From positions 1 to 58,742 of the forward strand of contig NZ_PREX01000015.1 in the NCBI RefSeq assembly GCF_009935905.1: 58,742 bases of DNA, read 5' to 3'. Of this stretch, positions 16,353-24,245 are shown in pieces. The translations under genes were made by a program, and so were the position numbers. The DNA is from Alkalibacterium sp. MB6. GTDB taxonomy: Bacteria > Bacillota > Bacilli > Lactobacillales > Carnobacteriaceae_A. The notes below the pieces were generated by a model. The model was not told the origin of the DNA. It worked only from the letters and a program-made list of their open reading frames with translations, and did not search any database. Each line of letters starts with the position of its first letter. Positions within the stretch are counted from its first letter, which is position 1.

Positions 16353-16865
16353 TTAATACGTCTCTTCTTGTTCGTAAATGAGTGCACCTTCTGAATCATT
16401 TGCTTTCATACGGTAACGTCTTAGTTTGTTTTCCAAGACTTTATATTCCTTTGAATCCGTTCCAAAGTGGCCCATAATCCAGTAAAATAGAGAATCCATT
16501 ATATGAATACCACCTCTGGATCCAAGTTCGAATCCTAGTAAATCCTGTTCTGTTAAAACGGATTGAACCAGTTTTTTGCGTTTTTCTTTGTATAGAGGGT
16601 CAATGAAGATATAAGTGGCGTAATCATTGATGGCATCGATGAACTCTTGGTCATTTGAGACTTTAACCACTGTTTGACGCTCTTCTAGAGTTAAAAGGTC
16701 CAACAAGATAAGACTTCTCTCTTTGTTAATCGCTTTAGACAAGCTTTTCAAAAAGTCGTTAGAGTAGTGAATGACGGATTTTTGAGAAAGAGTGTGTTTA
16801 TCCTTTTCTTCAACATCTTGCAAAGACAGATTAAATTGATCTAAATATAATCGCAAAGTGTCCAT
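16353..16865 (-). CDS. Hypothetical soluble protein
   Basis: About 170 residues, mostly helical, highly charged, without signal peptide or membrane helices. I recognise no family. Distinctive stretches are LLDLLTLEERQTVVKVS, FELGSRGGIHIMDSLFYWIMG and KLRRYRMKANDSEG. Codon use and the ribosome site look normal: AAAAGGA lies eight bases before ATG 16865, better than the in-frame ATG 16874. It lies upstream of the aldehyde dehydrogenase on the same strand and is divergent from murE. A T-rich run follows its stop only weakly, so read-through into the dehydrogenase is possible. Confidence 0.7.
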   Translation of the reverse strand: MDTLRLYLDQFNLSLQDVEEKDKHTLSQKSVIHYSNDFLKSLSKAINKERSLILLDLLTLEERQTVVKVSNDQEFIDAINDYATYIFIDPLYKEKRKKLVQSVLTEQDLLGFELGSRGGIHIMDSLFYWIMGHFGTDSKEYKVLENKLRRYRMKANDSEGALIYEQEETY

Positions 16866-17015
16866 CGTCAACATCCTTTTCTTAATTATGATAGTTTAAT
16901 TATACAGGAAGTCACCTAAAGATACATATTGGAATAGTAAACTATACTATAAATAGGTCTTAAGAAGTATAAAGTATCCCTTTCGTTTCAATGGCAACAA
17001 AGGTGTCGAAAGACT

Positions 17016-17040
17016 GTGACAAATGAGGTGGAGTTGTCAC
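17016..17040 (+). promoter_or_regulatory. Dyad upstream of murE
   Basis: GTGACAA (17016-17022) and TTGTCAC (17034-17040) are perfect inverted repeats 11 bases apart, extendable by ACTG/CAGT with one bulged base. TATGAT/TAAAAT -10-like sequences follow at 17049-17058. It may be an operator or a leader hairpin for the murE-fem operon. Confidence 0.4.
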
Positions 17041-17124
17041 CAGTGATTATGATAAAATAGATATGTTAAAGTATACGTGTAAGACGAATGGAATAAGTTG
17101 TGAACTATGGAATGAGGGAAAGCT

Positions 17125-18657
17125 ATGTATTCACTGTCAGTTAAAGAAGTTCAGGAGATTGTTTTTAACCATAATCTACTTAGAGAAGTGGTTGAAGGCA
17201 ATGAGTGGTATTTTCGTTTGGAAGATCCTAACGTATTGGACCAGTCATTCACTACCTTGACTTATAATTCAAAAGAGACGAACGCGTCTACTCTCTTTTT
17301 TTGTAAGGGACAGGCTTTTGAGAGAACCTACCTGGAAGAAGCTGTCAACAGAGGTGTGACCTATTATATTTCTGAAGAATTATATGATATTCCCAATACA
17401 GTTGGTATTATCGTCTCAGATATACGCAAAGCGATGGCTTTAGTGGCCCGAGCATTTTATGATTTTCCTGAAAAGAAAATCAAAATGATAGGGATCACTG
17501 GAACAAAAGGAAAGACGACAACAACTTTTTTAACTCATTATATTATGAACCAAAAGAGCCCTGAAAAAACGGCTGTGATTTCAACTATAGGAAACAAATT
17601 AGATGGTCAACACTGGCTGAAGTCAACATTAACAACGCCTGAATCACTCGATTTATTTCAACTGATAGCACAAGCAGTTGAAAACCAAATGGAGTATTTG
17701 GTAATGGAAGTTTCTAGCCAAGCCTTCAGATTGGACCGGGTGTATGGGCTGACGTTTGATATTGGAGTTTTTCTTAATATATCTCCTGATCATATCGGAC
17801 CTAATGAACACCCCCATATGGAAGACTACTTTTACTGTAAGCGTCAATTGATTAGCGTGTGTAAAATAGCTGTTGTGAATGATACATCAGAACACTCGTC
17901 GCTTTTATTAAAACAAGCTGACTATTACAGCGACAGCCTTGTCACGTACAGTATGGACGGACTAGAATCCGACTACACGGTTAAACGCTTAGTTGATAAT
18001 CCACATGCATTTAGCGTTGTATCAAGAGTAGAAGACGAATTGGACATAGAAGATGATTATACGATTATGATTCCAGGAAACTTCAATAAAGAAAATGCTC
18101 TATGCGCTATGATTATCAGCCGAATGTTAGGAGCGTCAAAGGACAATATAAAAAGAGGATTAGAATCAGCTGTTGTCCCGGGAAGAATGGAATATTTTGC
18201 TATGAATGAGGACACACATATTTATGTTGATTTTGCTCACAATTATATTAGCTTAAAAAGTGTACTTGATTTTGCTCAAGGTGAACATCCAAATCATCAT
18301 TTAACCGTTGTACTTGGAGCCCCTGGAGGAAAGGGCCACTCTAGACGCCAAAACTTTGGTGAGTTATTGTCACTTTACGAGGGCACTGTTGTCTTGACGG
18401 CAGATGATCCAAACACTGAGGATCCTCGAGACATATCTAGAGAAATTGCTCAACATATAACGGGGAATATGTCTGTAAGAATGATTGATGATAGACAAGA
18501 AGCAATAGAATGGGCTCTCTCTCAGGCAGGAAATAAAGGCACGGTCGTTATCGCTGGAAAGGGTAACGATGAGTATATGATTCTTAACAATAAAAAGGAA
18601 GCCTATATTGGGGACCCTGCGATTGTTGAAGCATTTATTAAGAACAATAGAGAATAA
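17125..18657 (+). CDS. murE: UDP-MurNAc-tripeptide synthetase MurE (L-lysine/ornithine type)
   Basis: A 510-residue Mur ligase that adds the third residue to UDP-MurNAc-L-Ala-D-Glu in the cytoplasm. It has the N-terminal UDP-binding domain, the ATP loop ITGTKGKTTTTFL (GTxGKT), MEVSSQAFRLDRV with its carbamylated-Lys region downstream, and the third-residue pocket DDPNTEDPR. DDPN is the non-DAP form; DAP enzymes carry DNPR. The substrate is therefore a basic diamino acid, L-Lys or L-Orn. The start follows GAGGGAAAG. A FemAB-like gene follows after 29 bases, so third-residue and cross-bridge enzymes are co-transcribed. Confidence 0.93.
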   Translation: MYSLSVKEVQEIVFNHNLLREVVEGNEWYFRLEDPNVLDQSFTTLTYNSKETNASTLFFCKGQAFERTYLEEAVNRGVTYYISEELYDIPNTVGIIVSDIRKAMALVARAFYDFPEKKIKMIGITGTKGKTTTTFLTHYIMNQKSPEKTAVISTIGNKLDGQHWLKSTLTTPESLDLFQLIAQAVENQMEYLVMEVSSQAFRLDRVYGLTFDIGVFLNISPDHIGPNEHPHMEDYFYCKRQLISVCKIAVVNDTSEHSSLLLKQADYYSDSLVTYSMDGLESDYTVKRLVDNPHAFSVVSRVEDELDIEDDYTIMIPGNFNKENALCAMIISRMLGASKDNIKRGLESAVVPGRMEYFAMNEDTHIYVDFAHNYISLKSVLDFAQGEHPNHHLTVVLGAPGGKGHSRRQNFGELLSLYEGTVVLTADDPNTEDPRDISREIAQHITGNMSVRMIDDRQEAIEWALSQAGNKGTVVIAGKGNDEYMILNNKKEAYIGDPAIVEAFIKNNRE

Positions 18658-18686
18658 AATCAAGTGATGGAGGAATTTAACTTAAC

Positions 18687-19733
18687 ATGCCTATACTAGA
18701 CCGAGACAACGAAGCTCAAGTTGGAAAGTACGAGTCTTTCGTTAGGAATCATCCCAATAAGTCTATTATGCAAGATCCGGCTTGGTCCCATATAAAAAAT
18801 GACTGGGGTTCGGAATATGTTTATTTAGAAAATGAGAATGGAGAAATTTACGCTGCAATCTCAATATTGATTAGAAAAATCAAGGGTGGATTATCCTTGT
18901 TTTACGCTCCTAGAGGCCCTCTTTGTGATATAGATGACCTGGATGTTGTGAAGGCATTGATAGAAGAAGTTCGTCCGTTAGCTAAGAAGTATCATGCCTT
19001 TGCTTTAAGAATGGATCCTGAAATAAGGTACTCAAAAGAATTAAATGATTTGTACGTGAACGGTGGCTTTACAGTCAAAAATCGAAACGTAGACTTCAAT
19101 GACTTAATTCAACCTAGAAACAATATGATTCTTTACCTTGAAGATCACGACGAAGAGAGCATAATGAGTAAATTTCAGCCTAGAAATCGAAACAAAGTAA
19201 GGAGTGCAGGTCGTAAAGGCGTTTACACGACATGGGACCGTACAGATGACTATGTAAAACAGTTCTTTGAGGGTTATAAATTTATGGCTGGTCGAAATGA
19301 AATTACCTATAGAAACATTGACTACTTCTATCGTTTGCGAGATGCGTACGGGGACCGATTGAGAATTTATTTAGCTCATCACGAAGATGATGTGTTAGCG
19401 GGAGCGGTAACCATTAATTATTACGGAAAAGTCTATTATTTATACGGTGGAAGCAATAATACAAAAAGGAATAAAAACCCGAATCAAAAGATGCAGTACG
19501 ATATGATCAGCTGGGGAATTGAAGAAGGGGCTGAGCAATATGATTTTGGCGGAGTCATTGATATGAGTGAAGACGACGGCTTATACAAGTTCAAAAAAAC
19601 ATTTTGCTATGAAGATGACGTCACAGAATACATTGGTGAAATTGATTATGTTTTCAACAAAACTGTTTATACCTTGTTCGAAAAATTAGTACCGAACATT
19701 AGAAAAATGAAGAAAAAATTTAGACGTAATTAA
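18687..19733 (+). CDS. FemAB/FemX-like peptidoglycan cross-bridge transferase
   Basis: A 348-residue protein of the FemABX family, which moves an amino acid from aminoacyl-tRNA to the side chain of the lipid or nucleotide peptidoglycan precursor. Two GNAT-like halves are apparent: MQDPAWSHIKNDWG in the first and LAGAVTINYYGKVYYLYGGSN followed by YDFGGV...LYKFKKTFC in the second. The coiled-coil arm of FemA/MurM is missing, so it resembles the short FemX form. GGAGG precedes ATG. It forms an operon with murE and ends at a shared terminator opposite the ATP-grasp ligase gene. The amino acid added cannot be read from the sequence. Confidence 0.88.
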   Translation: MPILDRDNEAQVGKYESFVRNHPNKSIMQDPAWSHIKNDWGSEYVYLENENGEIYAAISILIRKIKGGLSLFYAPRGPLCDIDDLDVVKALIEEVRPLAKKYHAFALRMDPEIRYSKELNDLYVNGGFTVKNRNVDFNDLIQPRNNMILYLEDHDEESIMSKFQPRNRNKVRSAGRKGVYTTWDRTDDYVKQFFEGYKFMAGRNEITYRNIDYFYRLRDAYGDRLRIYLAHHEDDVLAGAVTINYYGKVYYLYGGSNNTKRNKNPNQKMQYDMISWGIEEGAEQYDFGGVIDMSEDDGLYKFKKTFCYEDDVTEYIGEIDYVFNKTVYTLFEKLVPNIRKMKKKFRRN

Positions 19734-19736
19734 AAC

Positions 19737-19775
19737 AACACCTCTTTGAGCCTTTAGGTATCAAAGAGGTGTTAT
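19737..19775. terminator. Shared bidirectional terminator
   Basis: A perfect 13-bp stem AACACCTCTTTGA/TCAAAGAGGTGTT with an 11-base loop and T-rich flanks. It separates the convergent murE-fem operon and the ATP-grasp gene. Confidence 0.85.
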
Positions 19776-19776
19776 T

Positions 19777-20991
19777 TTAGTTTTTATACTTATTGTAGTA
19801 GTTTAATCGGCGCAAGTGCATTTTCAAATTCCTTTTATGACCTTTGTCTTCTTTAGAGATTAACGGATTACCCGTTCTTTTTCGTTTGATTAAATCCTTA
19901 ATCTCTTGTTTTAACTGTTCATCATCAACGAATTTTTTGACAGCAAAATTAGGCAGAACGGAGTAAAGGAAGTCTGCATTGAGCAAGGTCAATGGTTTCT
20001 CTTTTTGGTAGATTAGATCATCAACAATGTATTCTGATAGGTGGTGTCCAAGGTAAGAGATATAAGAACTCGACCGCCCCTGACGGATGTTAACTTCAAA
20101 GACTTTCAATGTATTATCTCTTGGGTCTAATTTTATATCAAAGTTCGCATAACCAGTATAACCAGCTTGTTCAAGGAATCGAGCTAACTTTGTCATTACT
20201 ACTTTATCATAGCGAACCATTAGAGCGGTGTAAGCTCCGACTAAATGAGATTCGCGCTCCTGAAGGAGAACCTGCGCGAGTGTGATTAACTGGCCTTTTC
20301 CTTTTTGGTTTCCGTAATAAACAGCATCCCACATATTGGAATCATCACCAGGAATATACTCTTGAAGAATTAGCTCATCTTCATACCCACCGTCCACAAT
20401 ATCTCGAATCGCTTTTTCCAATTCGTGTTGATTATTCAGAAAATACAGCTTGTGAACAGCATGTAATCCTTTTTCTTGGTACTCCACGACATTACTTGGC
20501 TTAACCACCATTGGAAAAGTAAAATCTGTCGGTATAGGTTGAGCATGTTTACAATTGTAGAATGTCGTTTTTGGAATGTCGATGTCGTGCTGCTCGCAAA
20601 ATTCATAAAAATTCTTTTTAAAGAAAAGAGTATCTCTAAGGTCTGGAGAGATATAATTATGAAGGTAATAATCACTCAAAAAGTCTTGGTGATCAATAAT
20701 TAAATTAACATAAATATCGTTCGTTCCGATTAAAAGCAAATGGTCATATGTGTTAGAGTAAAGCTTGGCAGTATCTGCTAAAACGCGTTTGAAGAGTGTA
20801 GGGTCAGCCAGGTTATCATTATAGTGAATGCGCTGAATAAGCGTACTTCCTTCAGTGAAGCGCATAGGAATTTTTCCTATTAAAACAGATTTCACACCGT
20901 ACCTTTCATAAAAAGAACTGGCCATGGTATAGGCATTTAAATCGGTGCCTATAATAACTGGCAAAAAAGAAGGTTCAGTTTTAGTTGACAT
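19777..20991 (-). CDS. ATP-grasp carboxylate-amine ligase, D-aspartate ligase-like
   Basis: A 404-residue ATP-grasp enzyme that joins a carboxylate to an amine. It shows the N-terminal pre-ATP domain (PVIIGTDLNAYTMASSFYE), the ATP-binding segments FPMVVKPSNVVEY and LILQEYIPGDDSN, and the metal-binding pair in YANFDIKLDPRDNTLKVFEVNIRQGRSS. This pattern fits the D-Asp ligases that attach D-Asp to the Lys or Orn side chain of peptidoglycan precursors. Its place next to murE and a Fem-like gene supports that job. D-Glu or another acid instead of D-Asp is possible. AAGGAG lies before ATG. No amino-acid racemase is in the window. Confidence 0.83.
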   Translation of the reverse strand: MSTKTEPSFLPVIIGTDLNAYTMASSFYERYGVKSVLIGKIPMRFTEGSTLIQRIHYNDNLADPTLFKRVLADTAKLYSNTYDHLLLIGTNDIYVNLIIDHQDFLSDYYLHNYISPDLRDTLFFKKNFYEFCEQHDIDIPKTTFYNCKHAQPIPTDFTFPMVVKPSNVVEYQEKGLHAVHKLYFLNNQHELEKAIRDIVDGGYEDELILQEYIPGDDSNMWDAVYYGNQKGKGQLITLAQVLLQERESHLVGAYTALMVRYDKVVMTKLARFLEQAGYTGYANFDIKLDPRDNTLKVFEVNIRQGRSSSYISYLGHHLSEYIVDDLIYQKEKPLTLLNADFLYSVLPNFAVKKFVDDEQLKQEIKDLIKRKRTGNPLISKEDKGHKRNLKMHLRRLNYYNKYKN

Positions 20992-21263
20992 GTTTTAGAC
21001 TCCTTATTGGGTTATTGTAAATGATGATTAGAGACGTCAGTCAGACAACAAAGTAAATACTATCTAATCCACACGTGTATAACGTATAATAAAAACAAAC
21101 AATTTGCAACTTGATAACTATTAATAGATTGTCAACCTATGGCACTACTTCATGGGCCCTTGTTTTTATCGGTAATTGATATTAGAATCTAACTTAGATT
21201 AGCTGGGAGTTTCAAATAGGTAACTTAAACATGTGACTTGAATTGAAGGAATGAGGAAGAATA

Positions 21264-21995
21264 ATGATTAAGGAAAAACAGTTGTCTTACGAAAGAGCCG
21301 GAATAAGTGTCCATGCACTGAAAATGATAGCTATTACTGCGATGTTTCTGGATCATATCTCTTATTTGCTTATCCCCTCTGATACGCCTATGAATTGGGG
21401 GGTTCATTTTATCGGAAGAATTGCGGCACCCGTGATGTGTTACTTAATAGCCGAAGGACATCACCATACATCAAATAAAAAGAGATACTTAGGTCGTTTA
21501 TTACTGTTTGCCTTAATATCCCATGCGCCGTATGTCATTTATTTTGATTTGCCATTTTTCGGAGCGACAAGTATCATTTGGTCTCTATCAATGGGATTGG
21601 TAGCGTTGATGGGAGCCAGTTCAAAGCGTCTGCCTCTATGGGTAAAAATCGGCTGGGTCTTATTTTGTTGCCTGTTAGCCTACAATGCTAACTGGAATTA
21701 TCTTGGGGTGTTATGGATCGTATGGTTCGGTTTAACTAGACATAACTTCCGTCTTCAAATGACTGGATATACCCTTATTGGGCTAATCCTTTATGTTGGT
21801 CAAGGACTAATAAGGGTAGGCCCCCATGTTACCTATAGATTTGGCTTTCTATTGCCTATAGTCTTATTTTACTTTCACAATGGTAAACTAGGAACAAAAA
21901 CAAAATTATCTAAGTGGTCATTTTATATATTCTATCCATTGCATTTAATTGTATTATATTTACTGAAAATATGGGTTTTTAATGGCTTTATTTAA
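21264..21995 (+). CDS. TraX family integral membrane protein
   Basis: A 243-residue membrane protein with seven to eight hydrophobic helices. The family start is clear: ALKMIAITAMFLDHISYLL followed by HFIGRIAAPVMCYLIAEG. TraX was first described as the F-pilin N-acetylase; chromosomal homologues in Firmicutes have no known substrate and probably acetylate or modify something at the membrane. ATG has AGGAAG upstream. The following M15 peptidase gene is 12 bases away, so both are one operon, which points to cell envelope work. No conjugation genes are near. Confidence 0.87.
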   Translation: MIKEKQLSYERAGISVHALKMIAITAMFLDHISYLLIPSDTPMNWGVHFIGRIAAPVMCYLIAEGHHHTSNKKRYLGRLLLFALISHAPYVIYFDLPFFGATSIIWSLSMGLVALMGASSKRLPLWVKIGWVLFCCLLAYNANWNYLGVLWIVWFGLTRHNFRLQMTGYTLIGLILYVGQGLIRVGPHVTYRFGFLLPIVLFYFHNGKLGTKTKLSKWSFYIFYPLHLIVLYLLKIWVFNGFI

Positions 21996-22007
21996 AAGGA
22001 GAATGAC

Positions 22008-23216
22008 ATGAATGTAAAAAAACTAAGTTTAATCATACTGCCCATTTTACTCTTATTAGGGGGACTCATTTGGTGGAATCTCTCCAGCGATGACAGTGGA
22101 AGTGAGACGGGGGACGATTGGGAAGACACTTTAGATGAGATGATATCTAACAGGAACGAGAATGCTGATGAACAATCGGATGAAACCGATAGACAAGACC
22201 AGGCGAGGCAAGGGAGCGGGCCCTTTTTAAATGAGGGAGAGTTCGAATTACCGATTGAAGGTGCAGCAGGATACAGTTCTGTAAGCCAGAAACTACATAC
22301 CCACCCCTATGAACAAGCACCTGTTGAAGCAGTACTGATATCTGGAACGCCTTTTGAAATACTGTCTGAAGATGGTAACTGGTGGGAAGTTCGAACAGCA
22401 AATGCAAGGGGATGGATTGAACACAAAAGTGCCTTTATCAATTTGCCGGATATCATGCCGTCAATTATCTATGACAATACCAACAGCTACTCCTCATTAT
22501 TTAAGTCATCGTCTCAAGATATACCAGAGTTGACAGGCGAGGCTTTATATGAAGCGGTTGACTATAATGAAAGGTTGGAAGAAGAAGCATTTATCATGCC
22601 AGTGTTGTATTCAACAGCCAAGAAGATTAGTGTGGCTCAAAGACTCGCATTAACCAATGGAGAGGCCTTAAAGCTTTATGAAACATACCGGCCATTTGAT
22701 GTCCAAGTTCTGGTAGGTGAGTCCCTAACAGCCCTTGCAGAAGAAGATGAGGAGATTGAAAAAAACTTAAATAGCGCACCGTGGACGTTAGCTTGGTTTA
22801 TCGTCGTAAATGATGTATCCAATCACCAAAGAGGAGCTGCCATTGACATGAGCCTAGTCAAGGTTGAGACAATGGAGCATAAAGTAATCGGTGACTATAT
22901 TACACTAAATGTAAGTGAATACGTTGAGTACGATATGCAGACACCCATGCACGAATTGAGTGTAGATTCCGTCATCTATCAAAGTCCGTTTTCCTCAAGC
23001 TCCCAAACGGCTTGGTTGGAGCATGAATTAGTTGATGAAATGACGGAAGGCTCCATACGACTGCAAGGCTATGCAACGGAAGCTGGGCTCACGCCTATCG
23101 CCTCCGAATGGTGGCATTTTAACGACTTGGATGCCGTTGAAGAATTAGGAGAAGAAGCCGGTACAGGTGATTTTCATTTGACCGAAACGTTAAATAGTCA
23201 ACCTACATTAGATTAG
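22008..23216 (+). CDS. Membrane-anchored SH3-VanX-like M15 dipeptidase
   Basis: A 402-residue exported enzyme. One N-terminal helix (7-24) with no lipobox Cys acts as signal anchor, followed by a very acidic linker (26-75), an SH3-like domain (~82-145) and a zinc peptidase domain of the M15D/VanX type. Catalytic residues are Arg228 in TYRPFD, His273 and Asp280 in SNHQRGAAID, and Glu367/His370 in EWWH. VanX itself is cytoplasmic and cleaves D-Ala-D-Ala. Here the same chemistry is probably outside the membrane, perhaps trimming stem peptides. AAAGGAG precedes ATG. A D,D-carboxypeptidase is a possible alternative specificity. Confidence 0.85.
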   Translation: MNVKKLSLIILPILLLLGGLIWWNLSSDDSGSETGDDWEDTLDEMISNRNENADEQSDETDRQDQARQGSGPFLNEGEFELPIEGAAGYSSVSQKLHTHPYEQAPVEAVLISGTPFEILSEDGNWWEVRTANARGWIEHKSAFINLPDIMPSIIYDNTNSYSSLFKSSSQDIPELTGEALYEAVDYNERLEEEAFIMPVLYSTAKKISVAQRLALTNGEALKLYETYRPFDVQVLVGESLTALAEEDEEIEKNLNSAPWTLAWFIVVNDVSNHQRGAAIDMSLVKVETMEHKVIGDYITLNVSEYVEYDMQTPMHELSVDSVIYQSPFSSSSQTAWLEHELVDEMTEGSIRLQGYATEAGLTPIASEWWHFNDLDAVEELGEEAGTGDFHLTETLNSQPTLD

Positions 23217-23309
23217 AAAATAAAGTGGTCATTGAAATCACTGTTAAAGAAAAAATGAACAGGTCGTGCTATGATGAGATAAGAATCTAAAGAAGAAGGG
23301 ATGATGGAA

Positions 23310-23588
23310 ATGGAATTTGTAAAAGGAACAAATCGTTTTTACAAAGAAGAAGACGGGAAACTGCTAGCTGAAGTGACATTTGTTGACCAAGGAGACGTTG
23401 TTGCCATCGATCACACCTTCGTTGATCCTTCACTTAGAGGGCAAGGGATTGCTGAGAAACTGGTTGACCGAGTGGTTGAAGAGATGGAAAAAGAGAACAA
23501 AAAAATTGTACCTGTGTGCCCGTATGTTGTTACTTTATTCGATAGAAAAGCCGATAAATATGGGCATATTCATGCGGATAATAATTAA
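23310..23588 (+). CDS. Small GNAT-fold acetyltransferase (YjdJ-like)
   Basis: About 92 residues of the minimal Gcn5-related family, in which one GNAT core forms the whole protein. HTFVDPSLRGQGIAEKLVDRVVEEM holds the acetyl-CoA loop (RGQGIA) and VPVCPYVVTLFDRK carries the conserved Cys-Pro region. The start is chosen at ATG 23310 (MEFVKG) because AAGAAGGG is then nine bases away; ATG 23301 would touch it. The gene stands alone before a tRNA cluster. The substrate is unknown. Confidence 0.82.
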   Translation: MEFVKGTNRFYKEEDGKLLAEVTFVDQGDVVAIDHTFVDPSLRGQGIAEKLVDRVVEEMEKENKKIVPVCPYVVTLFDRKADKYGHIHADNN

Positions 23589-23610
23589 CTAATGAAAAAC
23601 AGAAAAGTGG

Positions 23611-23639
23611 TTGACTTTAACTGAATTTCATTATAGAAT
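23611..23639 (+). promoter_or_regulatory. Promoter of the tRNA-Glu-Tyr-Gln cluster
   Basis: TTGACT, 17 bases, TAGAAT: a near-consensus sigma-A promoter ending 30 bases before the first tRNA. Confidence 0.75.
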
Positions 23640-23668
23640 ATATCTTGTGCTTAAAAAGCGCAAGGTAA

Positions 23669-23740
23669 GGCCCCTTGGTCAAGCGGTTAAGACACCGCCC
23701 TTTCACGGCGGTAACACGGGTTCGAATCCCGTAGGGGTCA
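23669..23740 (+). tRNA. tRNA-Glu (TTC)
   Basis: A 72-nt cloverleaf with acceptor GGCCCCT/AGGGGTC and discriminator A. The anticodon stem CCGCC/GGCGG encloses CTTTCAC with TTC at 23702-23704. The T arm is ACGGG TTCGAAT CCCGT. Confidence 0.95.
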
Positions 23741-23832
23741 TGACTGTTACACCAGTTGACATGTTTAGTAAATAGATTAAAATCTATAACTTAAATAGAG
23801 TAATAGAGTTCAACCGGTTAAGTCTTTAATAT

Positions 23833-23913
23833 GGAGGGATAGCGAAGTGGCCAAACGCGCCGGACTGTAAATCCGTTCCTTCGGGTTCGCAGGTTCGAAT
23901 CCTGCTCCCTCCA
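23833..23913 (+). tRNA. tRNA-Tyr (GTA)
   Basis: An 81-nt class II tRNA with acceptor GGAGGGA/TCCCTCC, discriminator A, anticodon GTA at 23867-23869 in loop CTGTAAA, and a long variable arm. Confidence 0.95.
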
Positions 23914-23919
23914 CTTCAT

Positions 23920-23991
23920 TGGGCTATAGCCAAGCGGTAAGGCAACGGGTTTTGGTCTCGTCATTCCTAGGTTCGAATCCTAGTAGCCCAG
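23920..23991 (+). tRNA. tRNA-Gln (TTG)
   Basis: A 72-nt cloverleaf with acceptor TGGGCTA/TAGCCCA and discriminator G. Loop TTTTGGT has anticodon TTG at 23952-23954. It starts six bases after tRNA-Tyr. Confidence 0.95.
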
Positions 23992-24001
23992 TATTAAAAA
24001 A

Positions 24002-24038
24002 GCTGCACAACAGTTAAGTTCTGTTGTGCAGCTTTTTT
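24002..24038 (+). terminator. Terminator of the tRNA cluster
   Basis: A 12-bp perfect stem GCTGCACAACAG/CTGTTGTGCAGC with a 7-base loop and T6. Confidence 0.9.
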
Positions 24039-24202
24039 CGTATGTATTAAAGAGGGGAAATTAGCTAGTGAGTTGATGAAAGATGAGAACTTAAAAGGCT
24101 TATGCCAGGTTAGCGAGCTTTGTCATGGAGTCAGTAACATGTAAAAAAACCATGTATATTTCTTTACATTTTTAATTCCAGGGTTATTGGAACCGTCTTA
24201 TG

Positions 24203-24211
24203 TGTTATACT
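24203..24211 (+). promoter_or_regulatory. Extended -10 promoter of the cdaA operon
   Basis: TGtTATACT is an extended -10 element 35 bases before the cdaA start; no good -35 hexamer is seen at 17 bases. Confidence 0.5.
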
Positions 24212-24245
24212 ACAAGGAGTATTTGTAGATTGTGGAGGTGGCAGC

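Noticed and set aside
17063-17260. Small gene overlapping the murE start
   Set aside because: It is out of frame with murE, has no ribosome site and no recognisable product.
21264-21995. Conjugation region because of TraX
   Set aside because: No other transfer, relaxase or plasmid gene is near; chromosomal TraX homologues are common in Firmicutes.
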